The notes below the pieces were generated by a model, which worked only from the letters and a program-made list of their open reading frames with translations, was not told where the DNA came from and ran no database searches. 64,000 bases of DNA, from contig NC_012691.1 of the NCBI RefSeq assembly GCF_000023065.1, forward strand, positions 1,160,501 through 1,224,500. Direction: 5' to 3'. The stretch comes from Tolumonas auensis DSM 9187. GTDB taxonomy: Bacteria > Pseudomonadota > Gammaproteobacteria > Enterobacterales > Aeromonadaceae. A program made the position numbers and the translations under genes. Positions within the stretch are counted from its first letter, which is position 1, and each line of letters begins with the position of its first letter. Of this stretch, positions 1 through 11,328 are shown piece by piece.

Positions 1-129
1 CAAAATCAAAAGTAATAATCTTTGCTTCATACAGAGTCCACGTTAAGTACTAAACCGACAGTCAGAGGTGCATTATAAGTAGAATAGGGCACGATGTTCG
101 AGGCTAAAGACTTAACTTCTGCTGCATGA

Positions 130-245
130 GGAAGCTCCTATCCGGTGTGCGCGCCCATGGGACGGGAAACAGAACCGTGACACATGCAGTTGAGCAGGCT
201 TGTAAAGCCCGCTCTCACGGCGTGTGACAGTAGCCGGAGAGCAGG
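130..245. other. Unidentified segment with strong RNA-folding potential
   Basis: No coding region is visible in the first 261 bases. Within it, CCGTGA (175-180) pairs with TCACGG (215-220), directly continued by GAGC (192-195) with GCTC (211-214) and GGC (197-199) with GCC (207-209). CACA (181-184) could pair with TGTG (223-226) as a pseudoknot, and TCCGG (141-145) with CCGGA (234-238). This is more organised than chance, but I do not recognise the family. It could be a structured RNA on either strand or a remnant of a group II intron domain. No reverse transcriptase is nearby. Confidence 0.3.
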
Positions 246-261
246 ATAACTGATGATAAAA

Positions 262-636
262 TTACTTCTCTGTCGGTGAGCAGAACCAGAGCTTATTACC
301 TTCGCTGTCTAAAAAACTGCCGACGTAAAAACCCTCATCAACTTCTTCGACCGGATCGGCAATCGTGACACCGTGTGCTTTTAAAAAGGCTTCGGTATCC
401 GGGGCATAAGCCGTTGCCAGTGTGATCCGGGGGTTAGGATCCGCCGTCGGGGAGCCATACCAGTTCTCTTTTAGCATAAGAACGATATCTCCGATTGAAT
501 ACCCCCTCAGAACGTTTCCTTCATAAGCAGGAGGAAGACCGAGTATCTCGCCATAAAAATGTTGCGCCCGGTTTAAATCCGTCACCGCCAGCGCAATCAC
601 TTTTACGTGTTGCAAACCATGAGCAAGCATTGTCAT
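262..636 (-). CDS. VOC/glyoxalase-fold protein
   Basis: A 124-residue single-domain protein of the vicinal oxygen chelate (glyoxalase/bleomycin resistance/dioxygenase) superfamily. The N-terminal HVKVIALAVTDLNRAQHFYG segment is the typical first beta-alpha unit, with a likely metal-ligand His near residue 10. The C-terminal DSEGNKLWF is the usual closing motif, but it lacks the acidic residue often found after GN, so the metal site may be altered. The ATG at 636 is preceded by AGGAGA at about 7 nt, which fixes the start. It stands alone, divergent from the yoaA helicase. The substrate cannot be told from sequence; dicarbonyl or small-metabolite chemistry is the family norm. Confidence 0.8.
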   Translation of the reverse strand: MTMLAHGLQHVKVIALAVTDLNRAQHFYGEILGLPPAYEGNVLRGYSIGDIVLMLKENWYGSPTADPNPRITLATAYAPDTEAFLKAHGVTIADPVEEVDEGFYVGSFLDSEGNKLWFCSPTEK

Positions 637-781
637 ACAATTTCTCCTGAATGGAGACTGTGGGCTATTTAAGTATAATTCTTATTCGCACTTGCTCTGA
701 TGATTTTTCGGGTTTAAAGAGGGGGGTTGCGGATGTAATAACGAAAAGTTGTGCAGGGGCCGGACACCGAACGGGATGTGG

Positions 782-787
782 TACAAT
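782..787 (+). promoter_or_regulatory. Putative -10 box of yoaA
   Basis: TACAAT lies 34 bases before the TTG at 821. No good -35 is visible. If transcription starts near 794, translation cannot begin at the upstream in-frame TTG at 749, which supports the shorter helicase. Confidence 0.35.
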
Positions 788-820
788 CGCCCATCATTTT
801 TTTCGTGCCGGGATCCGCTG

Positions 821-2794
821 TTGAATAACGATTATTTTGCTGAAAACGGGCTGCTGGCCAAGGCGATCCCCGGATTTGCTCCGCGTCAGGCGCAGGTTCA
901 CATGGCGGAGGCAGTCAGTAAGGCAATAGAAACTGCCGGTCGTTTGCTGGTAGAAGCAGGCACTGGTACGGGGAAAACCTTTGCCTATCTGGTTCCGGCA
1001 CTGGATAGCGGCAAGCGGGTGATCATCAGCACCGGCTCCAAAGCATTGCAGGATCAACTCTACGAACGGGATTTACCGACGCTGCTGCTGGCGATGCAAT
1101 ATGGCAAGCCCGTTGCCCAGCTGAAAGGGCGTTCTAACTATCTTTGTACTTACCGGCTTGCCCTGCTTGAACAGGAGATGCACTTTCTGGCGGCGGATGT
1201 GTTTGCCGATTTGCCTAAAGTGCGTCAATTCAAAGCCCGGACGGTCAGCGGTGATGTAGCGGATATTCCGGGTTTACAGGAACAGGCGCCGATCCTGCCA
1301 TTTGTGACCAGCACCAACGATAATTGCCTGGGGCGCGAATGCCCGGATTATGAAAACTGTTTTCTGGTCAAAGCCCGTCGTAAAGCACTCGATGCGCAGG
1401 TGGTGGTGATCAACCATCATCTGTTTTTTGCCGATATGTCAGTAAAAGACACCGGATTTGGCGAGTTGCTGCCGGATGCGGATGTTTATATCTTCGATGA
1501 AGCCCACCAGTTACCGGATATTGCCAGTCAGTATTTCGGAGAATCACTTTCCAGCCGTCAGCTGAGTGATGTTGCCGATGAATTGCGGCTGGCTTACCGG
1601 CTGGAAGCGAAGGATATGGCGCAACTGGGCAAGGCGGCGGATCGTCTGGTTCAGGATTGTCAGGCGATGCGTTTGGCATTCGGGGTGGATCCCTCCCGCG
1701 GTAATCTGCGTGATGTATTGGTGCAGCCCCAGATGCAACGTGAGCTGCAGCGCCTGAAAGAATCGATCAAGTTTTGTTATGACGTCTGCAAACTGGCGTT
1801 AGGGCGTGGTGAACAGATCAACAACTGTTTTGAGCGTCTGGCCGGTTTTCTGACCACGGTGGATCATGTCACGGCGATTACCGAAGCCGGGGCCGCATAC
1901 TGGTATGAAACCACCAAGCGTCATTTCACGCTGAATGTTACCCCGTTGTCGATTGCGGAACGTTTCGCACAGGAAGTGATGCGGGTTGGTTGCAGCTGGA
2001 TATTTACCTCGGCAACGCTCACGGTCGGTGAAGAGTTTGACTACTTTTCGCAGCGCATGGGCGTCGGTGATGCCGATACCTGCCTGCTGGACAGTCCGTT
2101 TGATTACGCCCACCAGTCTTTGCTTTGTGTACCGCGTAATCTGCCGGATACCTCTATCTATCAGCGTGCCACCCAGCTTGCCGAGCGGTTGCTGCCAGTG
2201 ATTGAACAGGTGCCGGGCGGTTGCTTCTTCCTATGTACCAGCTATAACAGTGTCAATCAGATCGCACAGGTATTGCGCGATAAGCTGGATCGTACTGTGC
2301 TGGTGCAGGGGGATGATAACAAGCAGCGGATTCTGGCCGATTTTGTCGCCGACGGACATGCGGTGCTGGTAGCAACGTCATCCTTCTGGGAAGGGGTGGA
2401 TGTCCGGGGGGCGGCATTGTCCTGTGTCATCATTGATAAGCTGCCATTCACCTCGCCGGATGAACCATTACTGAAAGCCCGCATGGAAGATTGCCGCATG
2501 CAGGGCGGCGATCCATTCCAGCAGTTACAATTGCCGGAAGCAGTAATTGTTCTGAAACAAGGAGTAGGGCGCCTGATCCGTGATTATCAGGATCGTGGTA
2601 TCCTGATCCTCTGTGACCCGCGTCTGGTCAATAAACCGTATGGGGCGGCGTTTTTGAAAAGTTTACCGCCTATTCCGCGTTGCCGGGATATAACCCGTTT
2701 AACTGAATTCTGGAAATTGCCGGTCAGTGCACCGGTTATTACACAAGAAGAGCCAATAAGAGAGATTGAAGCGAATGAAAATTCTGGCGATTGA
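821..2794 (+). CDS. yoaA: ATP-dependent DNA helicase YoaA (DinG/XPD family)
   Basis: Superfamily 2 5'-3' DNA helicase of the DinG/YoaA group, linked in E. coli to replication-fork repair together with the polymerase clamp-loader subunit chi. Visible motifs are Walker A EAGTGTGKT, DEAH (FDEAHQLPD) and the C-terminal helicase motif QGVGRLIRD. Cysteines in NDNCLGRECPDYENC match the family's iron-sulfur cluster site. The frame is open from 749, but family alignment begins at NNDYFAENGLLAKAIPGF. I therefore chose TTG at 821, with a weak GGGA upstream and a -10 box at 782. Its 3' end overlaps tsaB by 20 bases, so the two are co-transcribed, as in E. coli. Confidence 0.9.
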   Translation: MNNDYFAENGLLAKAIPGFAPRQAQVHMAEAVSKAIETAGRLLVEAGTGTGKTFAYLVPALDSGKRVIISTGSKALQDQLYERDLPTLLLAMQYGKPVAQLKGRSNYLCTYRLALLEQEMHFLAADVFADLPKVRQFKARTVSGDVADIPGLQEQAPILPFVTSTNDNCLGRECPDYENCFLVKARRKALDAQVVVINHHLFFADMSVKDTGFGELLPDADVYIFDEAHQLPDIASQYFGESLSSRQLSDVADELRLAYRLEAKDMAQLGKAADRLVQDCQAMRLAFGVDPSRGNLRDVLVQPQMQRELQRLKESIKFCYDVCKLALGRGEQINNCFERLAGFLTTVDHVTAITEAGAAYWYETTKRHFTLNVTPLSIAERFAQEVMRVGCSWIFTSATLTVGEEFDYFSQRMGVGDADTCLLDSPFDYAHQSLLCVPRNLPDTSIYQRATQLAERLLPVIEQVPGGCFFLCTSYNSVNQIAQVLRDKLDRTVLVQGDDNKQRILADFVADGHAVLVATSSFWEGVDVRGAALSCVIIDKLPFTSPDEPLLKARMEDCRMQGGDPFQQLQLPEAVIVLKQGVGRLIRDYQDRGILILCDPRLVNKPYGAAFLKSLPPIPRCRDITRLTEFWKLPVSAPVITQEEPIREIEANENSGD

Positions 2795-3482
2795 TACAGC
2801 CACTGAAGGCTGTTCCGCAGCCTTATTATGGAACGATGCTGTATTAACCCGGGAGCAGGTGGCTCCGCAGGCTCATACCCGTTTGATTCTGCCGATGGTA
2901 AGTGAATTACTGGCTGAAGCCGGAGCCTCTTTATCCGGACTGGATGCCATTGCATTTGGCCGTGGGCCGGGCTCTTTTACCGGTGTCCGTATCGGTATCG
3001 GCGCGGCTCAGGGGCTGGCGTATGGTGCCGGTGTACCGCTGATTGGCGTTTCCACGTTACAGATGCTGGCACAGGGTGCATACCGCCGTCAGCAGGCTGA
3101 GAAAGCCGTTGCTGCGATAGATGCCAGAATGAATGAGATCTATATCGGTGCCTTTTTGCTGCGTGATGGTCTGATGCAATCCGTTGTCGATGAAGCCGTG
3201 ATCCTGCCGGAACAGGCAGGCGAATATCTGAGCCAGTTTGAAGCTCAGCTAGCGAATGGCGTCGCAGTAGGCACTGGGTTTACCAGCTATACTGAACTGG
3301 CTGCTCAGTTAGGTTTGCAGCCTGCTGATAATGCACAGGAAGTAAACCTGCCATGGGCGCAGGACATGCTGCCGCAGGCGGTTGCCGCGTTCCGTGCCGG
3401 CGATTATTGCGAACCGGCGCTGGCATCACCGGTTTATCTGCGTGACAAGGTGACCTGGAAAAAACTGCCGGGTCGTGAGTAA
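2775..3482 (+). CDS. tsaB: tRNA threonylcarbamoyladenosine biosynthesis protein TsaB
   Basis: Inactive ASKHA-fold partner of TsaD in the TsaBDE complex, which transfers the threonylcarbamoyl group to A37 of ANN-decoding tRNAs. It is 235 residues, the usual length. The N-terminal MKILAIDTATEGCSAALLW and the segment AFGRGPGSFTGVRIGIGAAQ are hallmark TsaB sequences, and it ends WKKLPGRE as in E. coli. The ATG at 2775 was preferred to the TTG at 2766 because the family begins exactly there. It overlaps the end of yoaA and is followed 32 bases later by the lipoprotein gene, giving a three-gene unit yoaA-tsaB-yeaY. Confidence 0.95.
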   Translation: MKILAIDTATEGCSAALLWNDAVLTREQVAPQAHTRLILPMVSELLAEAGASLSGLDAIAFGRGPGSFTGVRIGIGAAQGLAYGAGVPLIGVSTLQMLAQGAYRRQQAEKAVAAIDARMNEIYIGAFLLRDGLMQSVVDEAVILPEQAGEYLSQFEAQLANGVAVGTGFTSYTELAAQLGLQPADNAQEVNLPWAQDMLPQAVAAFRAGDYCEPALASPVYLRDKVTWKKLPGRE

Positions 3483-3514
3483 CTAGTGATCACTCTTTAA
3501 GCTGAGAACTGAAT

Positions 3515-4027
3515 ATGAAGTGGATTGCGTGCTTTCTTGCCCTGTTTCTGACCGCCTGCGCTAATAACAAGACCGGTTACTATGCCGATGATTCTGTGTT
3601 GATCCGTCAGCAGTTTGCTCAGATGGCACAACTGAATAATCCGCAGGGCTGGCAGGTAAAATGGAGCGGCGTTATCGCGCAAACCCGCAATCTGGCCTCG
3701 GGAACAGAGGTCGAGGTTGTTTATCTGCCGCTGGCTTATAACGGCATACCGCAGCAGGCAGAACAATCCCCCGGTCGTTTTATCGCGGTGTTTCCGCAAC
3801 TGCTTGATCCGGTTTTATATGCCAAAGGCCGCAGCATAACGGTATCCGGTGCAACAGCACTTTCACGGGAAGGCAAAATTGGCGACATGCCTTACCGTTT
3901 TGCCGTGCTGAATGCGACGCAACATAAGCTCTGGCCAGTCGTAAAAGAGGTGGAAGTCCGTTATGAAGATCCGCTGTTTGATGACGGCTTTTATTTCCAC
4001 CATCACCGCACCATAGTCCCTCGCTGA
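3515..4027 (+). CDS. Slp-family outer membrane lipoprotein (YeaY-like)
   Basis: A 170-residue lipoprotein. The signal peptide MKWIACFLALFLTAC ends in a clear lipobox (L12-T13-A14-C15). The residue after the Cys is Ala rather than Asp, so Lol sorting to the outer membrane is expected. The rest matches the Slp/YeaY family, known in E. coli from starvation- and acid-responsive lipoproteins of unknown molecular function. Its position directly after tsaB matches E. coli yeaY, so it is probably the YeaY ortholog. No partner in the window suggests a more specific role. Confidence 0.85.
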   Translation: MKWIACFLALFLTACANNKTGYYADDSVLIRQQFAQMAQLNNPQGWQVKWSGVIAQTRNLASGTEVEVVYLPLAYNGIPQQAEQSPGRFIAVFPQLLDPVLYAKGRSITVSGATALSREGKIGDMPYRFAVLNATQHKLWPVVKEVEVRYEDPLFDDGFYFHHHRTIVPR

Positions 4028-4121
4028 ATTGTACCTCGCTGATTATTGATTTTGTGGCAGCGATCATCAATTGTTATCTGATTGTTGCCATTCTCTTCGC
4101 ATCGTTCCATACTGCCTTTCA

Positions 4122-6166
<2,045 letters not shown>

Positions 6167-6167
<1 letters not shown>

Positions 6168-6823
6168 TGAACCCGTCTTTTGCTTTTCCGAAGACCGATC
6201 ACCAATTAGGGCTTTATCCGGTGGTTGATTCGGTCGATTGGATTGCGCGTCTGCTGGAATGGGGCGTCAAAACGCTGCAACTGCGGATCAAGGATCCGCA
6301 GGCTGCCGATCTGGAACAACAGATCATGCAAGCCATTGAACTGGGGCGCCGTTATCAGGCGCGCCTGTTTATCAATGATTACTGGCAGTTAGCCATTAAG
6401 CATGGTGCCTACGGTGTGCATCTGGGGCAGGAAGATATTCAGATTGCTGATCTGGACGCACTGCGCAATGCCGGTTTACGCCTAGGTATTTCCACGCATG
6501 ATCCGGTTGAGCTGGCCGAGGCACTGACCATCCGTCCGTCCTATGTTGCACTGGGACATATCTTCCCGACGCAAACCAAAGACATGCCTTCCCAGCCGCA
6601 AGGATTAGCGCGCCTCCGGGAATGTGTCCTGCAGTCAGGCGATTGCCCGACCGTGGCCATCGGAGGCATCTCCGAAGAGCGTGTTCCGCAAGTGCTGGCG
6701 ACGGGCGTTGGCAGCGTTGCGCTGGTCAGTGCCATTACCAAGGCGGCTGATCCTCAAGCGGCCACTGAACGATTGCTGCGGATGGTTGAAGGAACAACAT
6801 CAGGAGTAACAGCGTATGCCTGA
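6167..6823 (+). CDS. thiE: Thiamine-phosphate synthase ThiE
   Basis: TIM-barrel enzyme joining HMP-pyrophosphate and the thiazole phosphate to make thiamine monophosphate. It is 218 residues. GLYPVVDS at the N-terminus, [32 protein letters not shown] and [11 protein letters not shown] are the family's phosphate- and pyrimidine-binding segments. It starts on the last base of the thiC stop codon and overlaps thiF by 8 bases, indicating translational coupling in the same transcript. Confidence 0.97.
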
Positions 6824-7610
6824 CGAACTCACTGATAATGAATTTCTGCGTTATGGTCGACAGATCCTGCTGCCAGAAATCGGTGAGGCAGGGCAGTTAC
6901 GGCTGAAAAAGAGCAAGGTACTGATTGTAGGGCTAGGCGGCCTGGGTTCGCCTGCTTCACTCTATCTGGCTGCTGCCGGGGTAGGGCAACTCTGGCTGGC
7001 CGATGGTGATACGGTGGATAGCAGTAATCTGCAACGCCAGATCCTCTACCGTACTGCCGATCGGCATCAGGCAAAAACCAGGGTGGCCAGCACAAATCTG
7101 ACAGCACTGAACCCGGCGGTACAATGCCGGATATTCCCGGCTGTAGATGATGTGCTGCTGGCGGACATAGTGCCGCAGGTGGATGCCGTGCTCGACTGTA
7201 CTGACAATATGGTTACCCGTCAGCGCGTGAATGCAGCCTGTATCGCCGCGCAGAAACCACTGATCACCGCCGCCGCAACAGGTTGGGAAGGACAGTTGTT
7301 ACTGACTGAGCCAGCTCAGAAATCTGCCTGTTACCATTGTTTGTTCCCGCTCTCTGATGAGCCCGGACTGAATTGCCGCGAAGCCGGTATCGTCGGCCCG
7401 GTGGTGGGGATGCTCGGAACGGCACAGGCGCTGCTCGCGCTTCAGTTGCTCTGCGATCTGCCCCGGCCAACCGGTGTTCTGCAACGGTTTGACGGCCGGA
7501 CGCTGCAATGGCAACGCCTGAAAACACAGCCAGATCCTGCTTGTCCTGTTTGCCATCCATCTGCCTCATCTTCCTTCCCGCTGGAGTTTCCGACATGCAA
7601 ATCCGCTTAA
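6816..7610 (+). CDS. thiF: Sulfur carrier adenylyltransferase ThiF
   Basis: E1-like enzyme that adenylates the C-terminal glycine of ThiS so that sulfur can be loaded for thiazole synthesis. It is 264 residues. [19 protein letters not shown] is the Rossmann ATP-binding loop, followed by [15 protein letters not shown] with the conserved Asp and Arg. Zinc-binding pairs CYHC and CPVC lie in the C-terminal half. It overlaps thiE by 8 and thiS by 16 bases, so the operon is tightly packed. Confidence 0.96.
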   Translation: MPDELTDNEFLRYGRQILLPEIGEAGQLRLKKSKVLIVGLGGLGSPASLYLAAAGVGQLWLADGDTVDSSNLQRQILYRTADRHQAKTRVASTNLTALNPAVQCRIFPAVDDVLLADIVPQVDAVLDCTDNMVTRQRVNAACIAAQKPLITAAATGWEGQLLLTEPAQKSACYHCLFPLSDEPGLNCREAGIVGPVVGMLGTAQALLALQLLCDLPRPTGVLQRFDGRTLQWQRLKTQPDPACPVCHPSASSSFPLEFPTCKSA

Positions 7611-7795
7611 ACGGCGAGTTGCTGCAGCTCGACTCGTCTTGCAGCCTTGAAGCCCTGTTATCTGCACAAAACCAATTGAAAGCGGGTGTTGCTGTTGCAC
7701 TTAATCAGCAAGTTATCCCGCGAAGCCAATGGAGCAACACTTTCCTTTCAGAATATGACGACGTGGATCTGTTTCGCGCCATTGCCGGAGGTTAA
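7595..7795 (+). CDS. thiS: Sulfur carrier protein ThiS
   Basis: A 66-residue ubiquitin-like protein that carries sulfur as a C-terminal thiocarboxylate. It ends in the obligatory Gly-Gly (FRAIAGG). The frame is open further upstream inside thiF, but ATG 7595 gives the standard family start MQIRLNGE and has GGAG 8 nt before it. The stop is followed after 2 bases by the thiG start. Confidence 0.96.
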   Translation: MQIRLNGELLQLDSSCSLEALLSAQNQLKAGVAVALNQQVIPRSQWSNTFLSEYDDVDLFRAIAGG

Positions 7796-7797
7796 TC

Positions 7798-8577
7798 ATG
7801 ACTCAACCACTTAAAATTGCTGATAAAACATTTAGTTCCCGTTTGCTGACTGGCACCGGAAAATTCGCCTCTGCGCAGATCATGCAGCAGGCACTCACAG
7901 CCAGTACTACCGGAATCGTCACCATGGCTCTGAAACGGGTGCGTCTGGATGAACCGGACCTGCAAATCCTGGAACCACTCCGTCAGATGGGGGTACAGCT
8001 GTTACCCAATACCTCTGGTGCCCGTAACGCCAAAGAAGCTATTTTTGCTGCGCAACTGGCCCGTGAAGCACTCGGCACCAACTGGCTGAAACTGGAAATT
8101 CATCCTGATCCGCGTTATCTGATGCCCGATCCGATAGAAACCTTTAAAGCCGCAGAAGAATTATGCAAACAAGGGTTTGTCGTATTGCCATATTGCGGTG
8201 CTGATCCGCTGCTGTGTAAGCGACTGGAAGAAGTCGGTTGTGCCGCCGTGATGCCTTTAGGCGCAGCCATCGGCTCAAATCAGGGGCTTTCTACCAAGTC
8301 TATGCTGGAAATCATCATTGAGCAGGCCAATGTGCCTGTGATTGTGGATGCCGGCATTGGTGCACCGTCACATGCCGCTGCCGCGCTGGAAATGGGCGCT
8401 GATGCGGTGCTGGTAAATACCGCGATTGCAGTCGCAGGCGATCCGGTCGCGATGGCGCAAGCCTTCAGAATGGCGGTCACCGCAGGTCGTATGGCTTACG
8501 AGAGTGGCCTGGGTGCCGTTAACCAGCAAGCAAGCGCCTCCAGCCCGCTGGCAGCATTTTTGGAGACACTGGCATGA
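7798..8577 (+). CDS. thiG: Thiazole synthase ThiG
   Basis: TIM-barrel enzyme forming the thiazole phosphate from deoxyxylulose phosphate, dehydroglycine and ThiS-thiocarboxylate. It is 259 residues. The Schiff-base Lys sits in [16 protein letters not shown], and [30 protein letters not shown] is the phosphate-binding C-terminal half. GGAGG just upstream gives a good ribosome site, and the gene overlaps thiH by 4 bases (ATGA). Confidence 0.97.
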   Translation: MTQPLKIADKTFSSRLLTGTGKFASAQIMQQALTASTTGIVTMALKRVRLDEPDLQILEPLRQMGVQLLPNTSGARNAKEAIFAAQLAREALGTNWLKLEIHPDPRYLMPDPIETFKAAEELCKQGFVVLPYCGADPLLCKRLEEVGCAAVMPLGAAIGSNQGLSTKSMLEIIIEQANVPVIVDAGIGAPSHAAAALEMGADAVLVNTAIAVAGDPVAMAQAFRMAVTAGRMAYESGLGAVNQQASASSPLAAFLETLA

Positions 8578-9716
8578 GCTTCTACGATGAATGGGCAAAA
8601 CTCGACTGGGGAGAACAGCAGCAGTGGGTTTTACAGCAAACTGATGCTGATGTAGAACGGGCTTTAGCCCGGTTAGCCCGCACTGGAAAACGGGAACTGG
8701 CCGATTTTGCCGCTTTGATTTCCCCGGCCGCTGAAAAATATCTGTTACCCATGACCGAATTATCGCAAAAGCTGACCCGCCAGCGTTTCGGTAACACCAT
8801 CAATATGTACCTGCCGCTCTATCTGGCCAATCTCTGCGCCAATGACTGTACCTACTGCGGCTTTTCAATGAGCAATAAGATCAAACGCAAAGTCTTGTCG
8901 CTGGAAGAGATTGATCGCGAATGTCAGATCATTCGTCAGATGGGCTTCAAATCGTTGCTGCTGGTGACCGGTGAGCATGAGCGCAAATCGGGCATGGATT
9001 ACTTCCGTCAGGTTTTCCCTGTGATAAAACCTTATGTCTCTTATCTGATGATGGAAGTTCAGCCGCTCTCCACGGATGATTACCGTGAGCTGGTCAGCAT
9101 GGGTCTGGATGGCGTGATGGTCTATCAGGAAACCTATCACGAGCCGACATATGACAAACATCATCTGCGCGGTAAGAAGAAAGATTTCCGCTGGCGTCTG
9201 GAAACGCCCGATCGCTTGGGTGAAGCGGGTGTAGATAAAATCGGACTGGGGGCTCTGTTAGGGTTAGGTGACTGGCGTACCGACAGTCTGATGGTCGCAC
9301 GTCATCTGCAACATCTGCGTAAAACGCACTGGCAGAGCCGTTACTCGATCTCGTTCCCGCGTTTACGTCCGTGTACCGGTGGCTTCCAACCGGAAAACCC
9401 GATGAGCGATCGTCAGTTGTTACAACTGATTTGTGCTTACCGGTTATTCGATCCGGAAGTGGAATTATCGCTTTCCACCCGAGAGGGGCCGGAGTTCCGT
9501 GATTTCCTGATGCAGGTCGGAATAACCACCATGAGTGCGGGCTCTAAAACACAGCCGGGAGGCTATGCCGAAGATCATCCGGAACTGGAACAATTTGCAG
9601 TCAGTGATGAACGCAGTCCGGTTCAGGTCGCTTCCGTTATTCAGAAGCAGGGGATGGAAGTGATCTGGCAGGAATCCAGTCCGCAGCATTGGCATAACCA
9701 TCAGATTTCTCAGTAA
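8574..9716 (+). CDS. thiH: Tyrosine lyase ThiH (2-iminoacetate synthase)
   Basis: Radical SAM enzyme that cleaves tyrosine to dehydroglycine and p-cresol, supplying the thiazole nitrogen under anaerobic-compatible chemistry. It is 380 residues. The cluster motif is C88-A-N-D-C92-T-Y-C95 in [11 protein letters not shown]. Having ThiH rather than the oxygen-dependent glycine oxidase ThiO fits a facultative or anaerobic lifestyle (inference). It is the last gene of the thi operon and is followed by a strong terminator. Confidence 0.97.
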   Translation: MSFYDEWAKLDWGEQQQWVLQQTDADVERALARLARTGKRELADFAALISPAAEKYLLPMTELSQKLTRQRFGNTINMYLPLYLANLCANDCTYCGFSMSNKIKRKVLSLEEIDRECQIIRQMGFKSLLLVTGEHERKSGMDYFRQVFPVIKPYVSYLMMEVQPLSTDDYRELVSMGLDGVMVYQETYHEPTYDKHHLRGKKKDFRWRLETPDRLGEAGVDKIGLGALLGLGDWRTDSLMVARHLQHLRKTHWQSRYSISFPRLRPCTGGFQPENPMSDRQLLQLICAYRLFDPEVELSLSTREGPEFRDFLMQVGITTMSAGSKTQPGGYAEDHPELEQFAVSDERSPVQVASVIQKQGMEVIWQESSPQHWHNHQISQ

Positions 9717-9732
9717 AATATTATAAATTGAC

Positions 9733-9781
9733 TGCAAAATGCGAAAAAACCTGAGGGTTTCTTTGCATTTTGCATTTTTTT
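9733..9781 (+). terminator. Rho-independent terminator of the thi operon
   Basis: TGCAAAATGC (9733-9742) pairs with GCATTTTGCA (9765-9774), with an inner AACC/GGTT stem, followed by seven T residues. Confidence 0.9.
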
Positions 9782-9952
9782 GTACTGGATATCGGTTTGA
9801 TTAATGTTTTCTGGTTTTTATTTTATTTAAAATCAATATGTTATGATATTTATCTGAAGTAATGGAAATGTTGGCACTATATCTGTATTCATCCTGAACG
9901 AAAGAGATCACTTTCATCACCCGTGATTGGCTTAAACTATTCCGGAGTTCAA

Positions 9953-10333
9953 GTGCCTGTCATTACTTACACAATGAATCGTACGCTGGTGCTGACGATC
10001 GACGGCGAATTAAATAATGCTACGGTTGAAGAGATTCAGCCGATTATTGATTTGTTGATCCGGAAACATACTGATGTTTTAGTGGACATGAGTTCAGCCA
10101 GTTTTATCGATTCTGCCGGTATTAATGCCCTGATTTATCTGTATAAACAACTGCAGGCTAATGGCCGGCGTATGCGTTTGATTTGTAAACAGGGGCAACC
10201 GCGGGATTTACTTTCTATCCTGCATATCGACCGGACAATTACCTGTTACCCCTGCATTCGTGATTTTCTGGCGGATATTTCCGCAGAACAAGCTGCAGCA
10301 GGCTCTTCGTCATATGCGTCGCTGACTATTTAA
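9953..10333 (+). CDS. STAS-domain protein (anti-anti-sigma-like)
   Basis: A 126-residue single STAS domain. VLTIDGELNNATVEEIQP is the first half and VLVDMSSASFIDSAGINALIYLYKQL carries the classic D-S-A-G motif, whose Ser is the phosphorylation site in SpoIIAA-type antagonists. The open frame extends to GTG 9923, but GTG 9953 has GGAG 5 nt upstream and starts at the natural edge of the domain, so I prefer it. No anti-sigma kinase, phosphatase or transporter lies beside it, so its partner is elsewhere. Roles in the family include switching of anti-sigma factors or of diguanylate cyclases; none can be assigned here. Confidence 0.8.
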   Translation: MPVITYTMNRTLVLTIDGELNNATVEEIQPIIDLLIRKHTDVLVDMSSASFIDSAGINALIYLYKQLQANGRRMRLICKQGQPRDLLSILHIDRTITCYPCIRDFLADISAEQAAAGSSSYASLTI

Positions 10334-10406
10334 AGTTCAGTGTATGCTCGCCAGTTATTTCTGTTTTAGTTAAACTACCCACACTGGAATCACCTGATCT
10401 CTCCTT

Positions 10407-11144
10407 ATGCTGCTGGCTGCCTGTCGTAATCTCCTGAGTTTTGATGACCTGTCATGGACAAAATGGCTGAAGAAGCTGCTGCTCATTGGGCTGGTCTGGT
10501 TCTGCGTCCTGCATTTAAGCATTTTTCTGCGCATTGTCAGCTACATCTGGTATGACCCGTCATCCACCTCATTTATGGAAGAACAACTGGCGACGTTGCA
10601 GCTGGAGGATTCGGATATAAAGAAAAAACATGAGTGGGTTCCATACACATCAATATCCAAATCATTAAAGCGGTCGCTGATTGCTGCTGAAGATGCCAAG
10701 TTTCTCGATCATGATGGTTTTGACTGGGACGGTATTGAAAATGCCTGGGAAAAGAATCTGGCAAAAGGGAAAATTGTTGCTGGTGGATCAACTATCAGTC
10801 AGCAACTGGCTAAAAATCTGTTTCTGAGTTCGGACAAAACACCGTGGCGTAAATTAGATGAAGCGTTAATCACGGTGATGCTGGAAACCATTCTGGATAA
10901 ACAACGGATATATGAGATATACCTGAATGTTATTGAATGGGGCGAGGGGATTTACGGCGCGGAAGCTGCTGCCCAATACTACTTTGGTACATCAGCAAAA
11001 CGGCTAAGTGCCTATCAGTCGGCCTATCTCGCGGCGATGGTGACCAATCCACGGTACTATCAGACGCATCGGCGGTCTGCCCATTTGTCACATAAAACCC
11101 GCGTGATCCTTAAAAGAATGCGTCAATCGGATATTCCTGACTGA
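10407..11144 (+). CDS. mtgA: Monofunctional peptidoglycan glycosyltransferase MtgA
   Basis: Inner-membrane GT51 enzyme that polymerises lipid II into glycan strands. It is 245 residues, like E. coli MtgA (242). One N-terminal membrane segment (about residues 22-46) precedes the catalytic domain. Motif 1 is IAAEDAKFLDHDGFDW with the catalytic Glu, motif 2 is GGSTISQQLAKNLFL, and LNVIEWGEGIYGAEAAAQYYF is motif 3. There is no transpeptidase domain, which separates it from class A PBPs. The Shine-Dalgarno is weak. It follows the STAS gene by about 70 bases and may share its promoter. Confidence 0.94.
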   Translation: MLLAACRNLLSFDDLSWTKWLKKLLLIGLVWFCVLHLSIFLRIVSYIWYDPSSTSFMEEQLATLQLEDSDIKKKHEWVPYTSISKSLKRSLIAAEDAKFLDHDGFDWDGIENAWEKNLAKGKIVAGGSTISQQLAKNLFLSSDKTPWRKLDEALITVMLETILDKQRIYEIYLNVIEWGEGIYGAEAAAQYYFGTSAKRLSAYQSAYLAAMVTNPRYYQTHRRSAHLSHKTRVILKRMRQSDIPD

Positions 11145-11191
11145 TTTAGTTTGACATGGTTAGAAAAAACGCCAGGTTATGCATACCTCCC

Positions 11192-11220
11192 TCGACTCGT
11201 TGAATCTCCACCGCTATAAT
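11192..11220 (+). promoter_or_regulatory. Sigma-70-like promoter of tig
   Basis: TCGACT (11192-11197), a 17-base spacer and a perfect TATAAT (11215-11220), about 110 bases before the tig start. The leader contains a hairpin GGTGGT (11266-11271) with ACCACC (11278-11283). Confidence 0.6.
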
Positions 11221-11328
11221 GGCGCGTCATTTTGTAACCGTCGCAATTTGCGCATTTTATTTAGTGGTGGTTAACCGACCACCAACAATAGCAACAGCAC
11301 CAGGTGCTGAGTTTTACGAGGTAATGCA

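Noticed and set aside
130..245. Cobalamin, c-di-GMP or glycine riboswitch at the left edge
   Set aside because: None of the conserved cores of these families could be matched, and no gene start follows on the plus strand.
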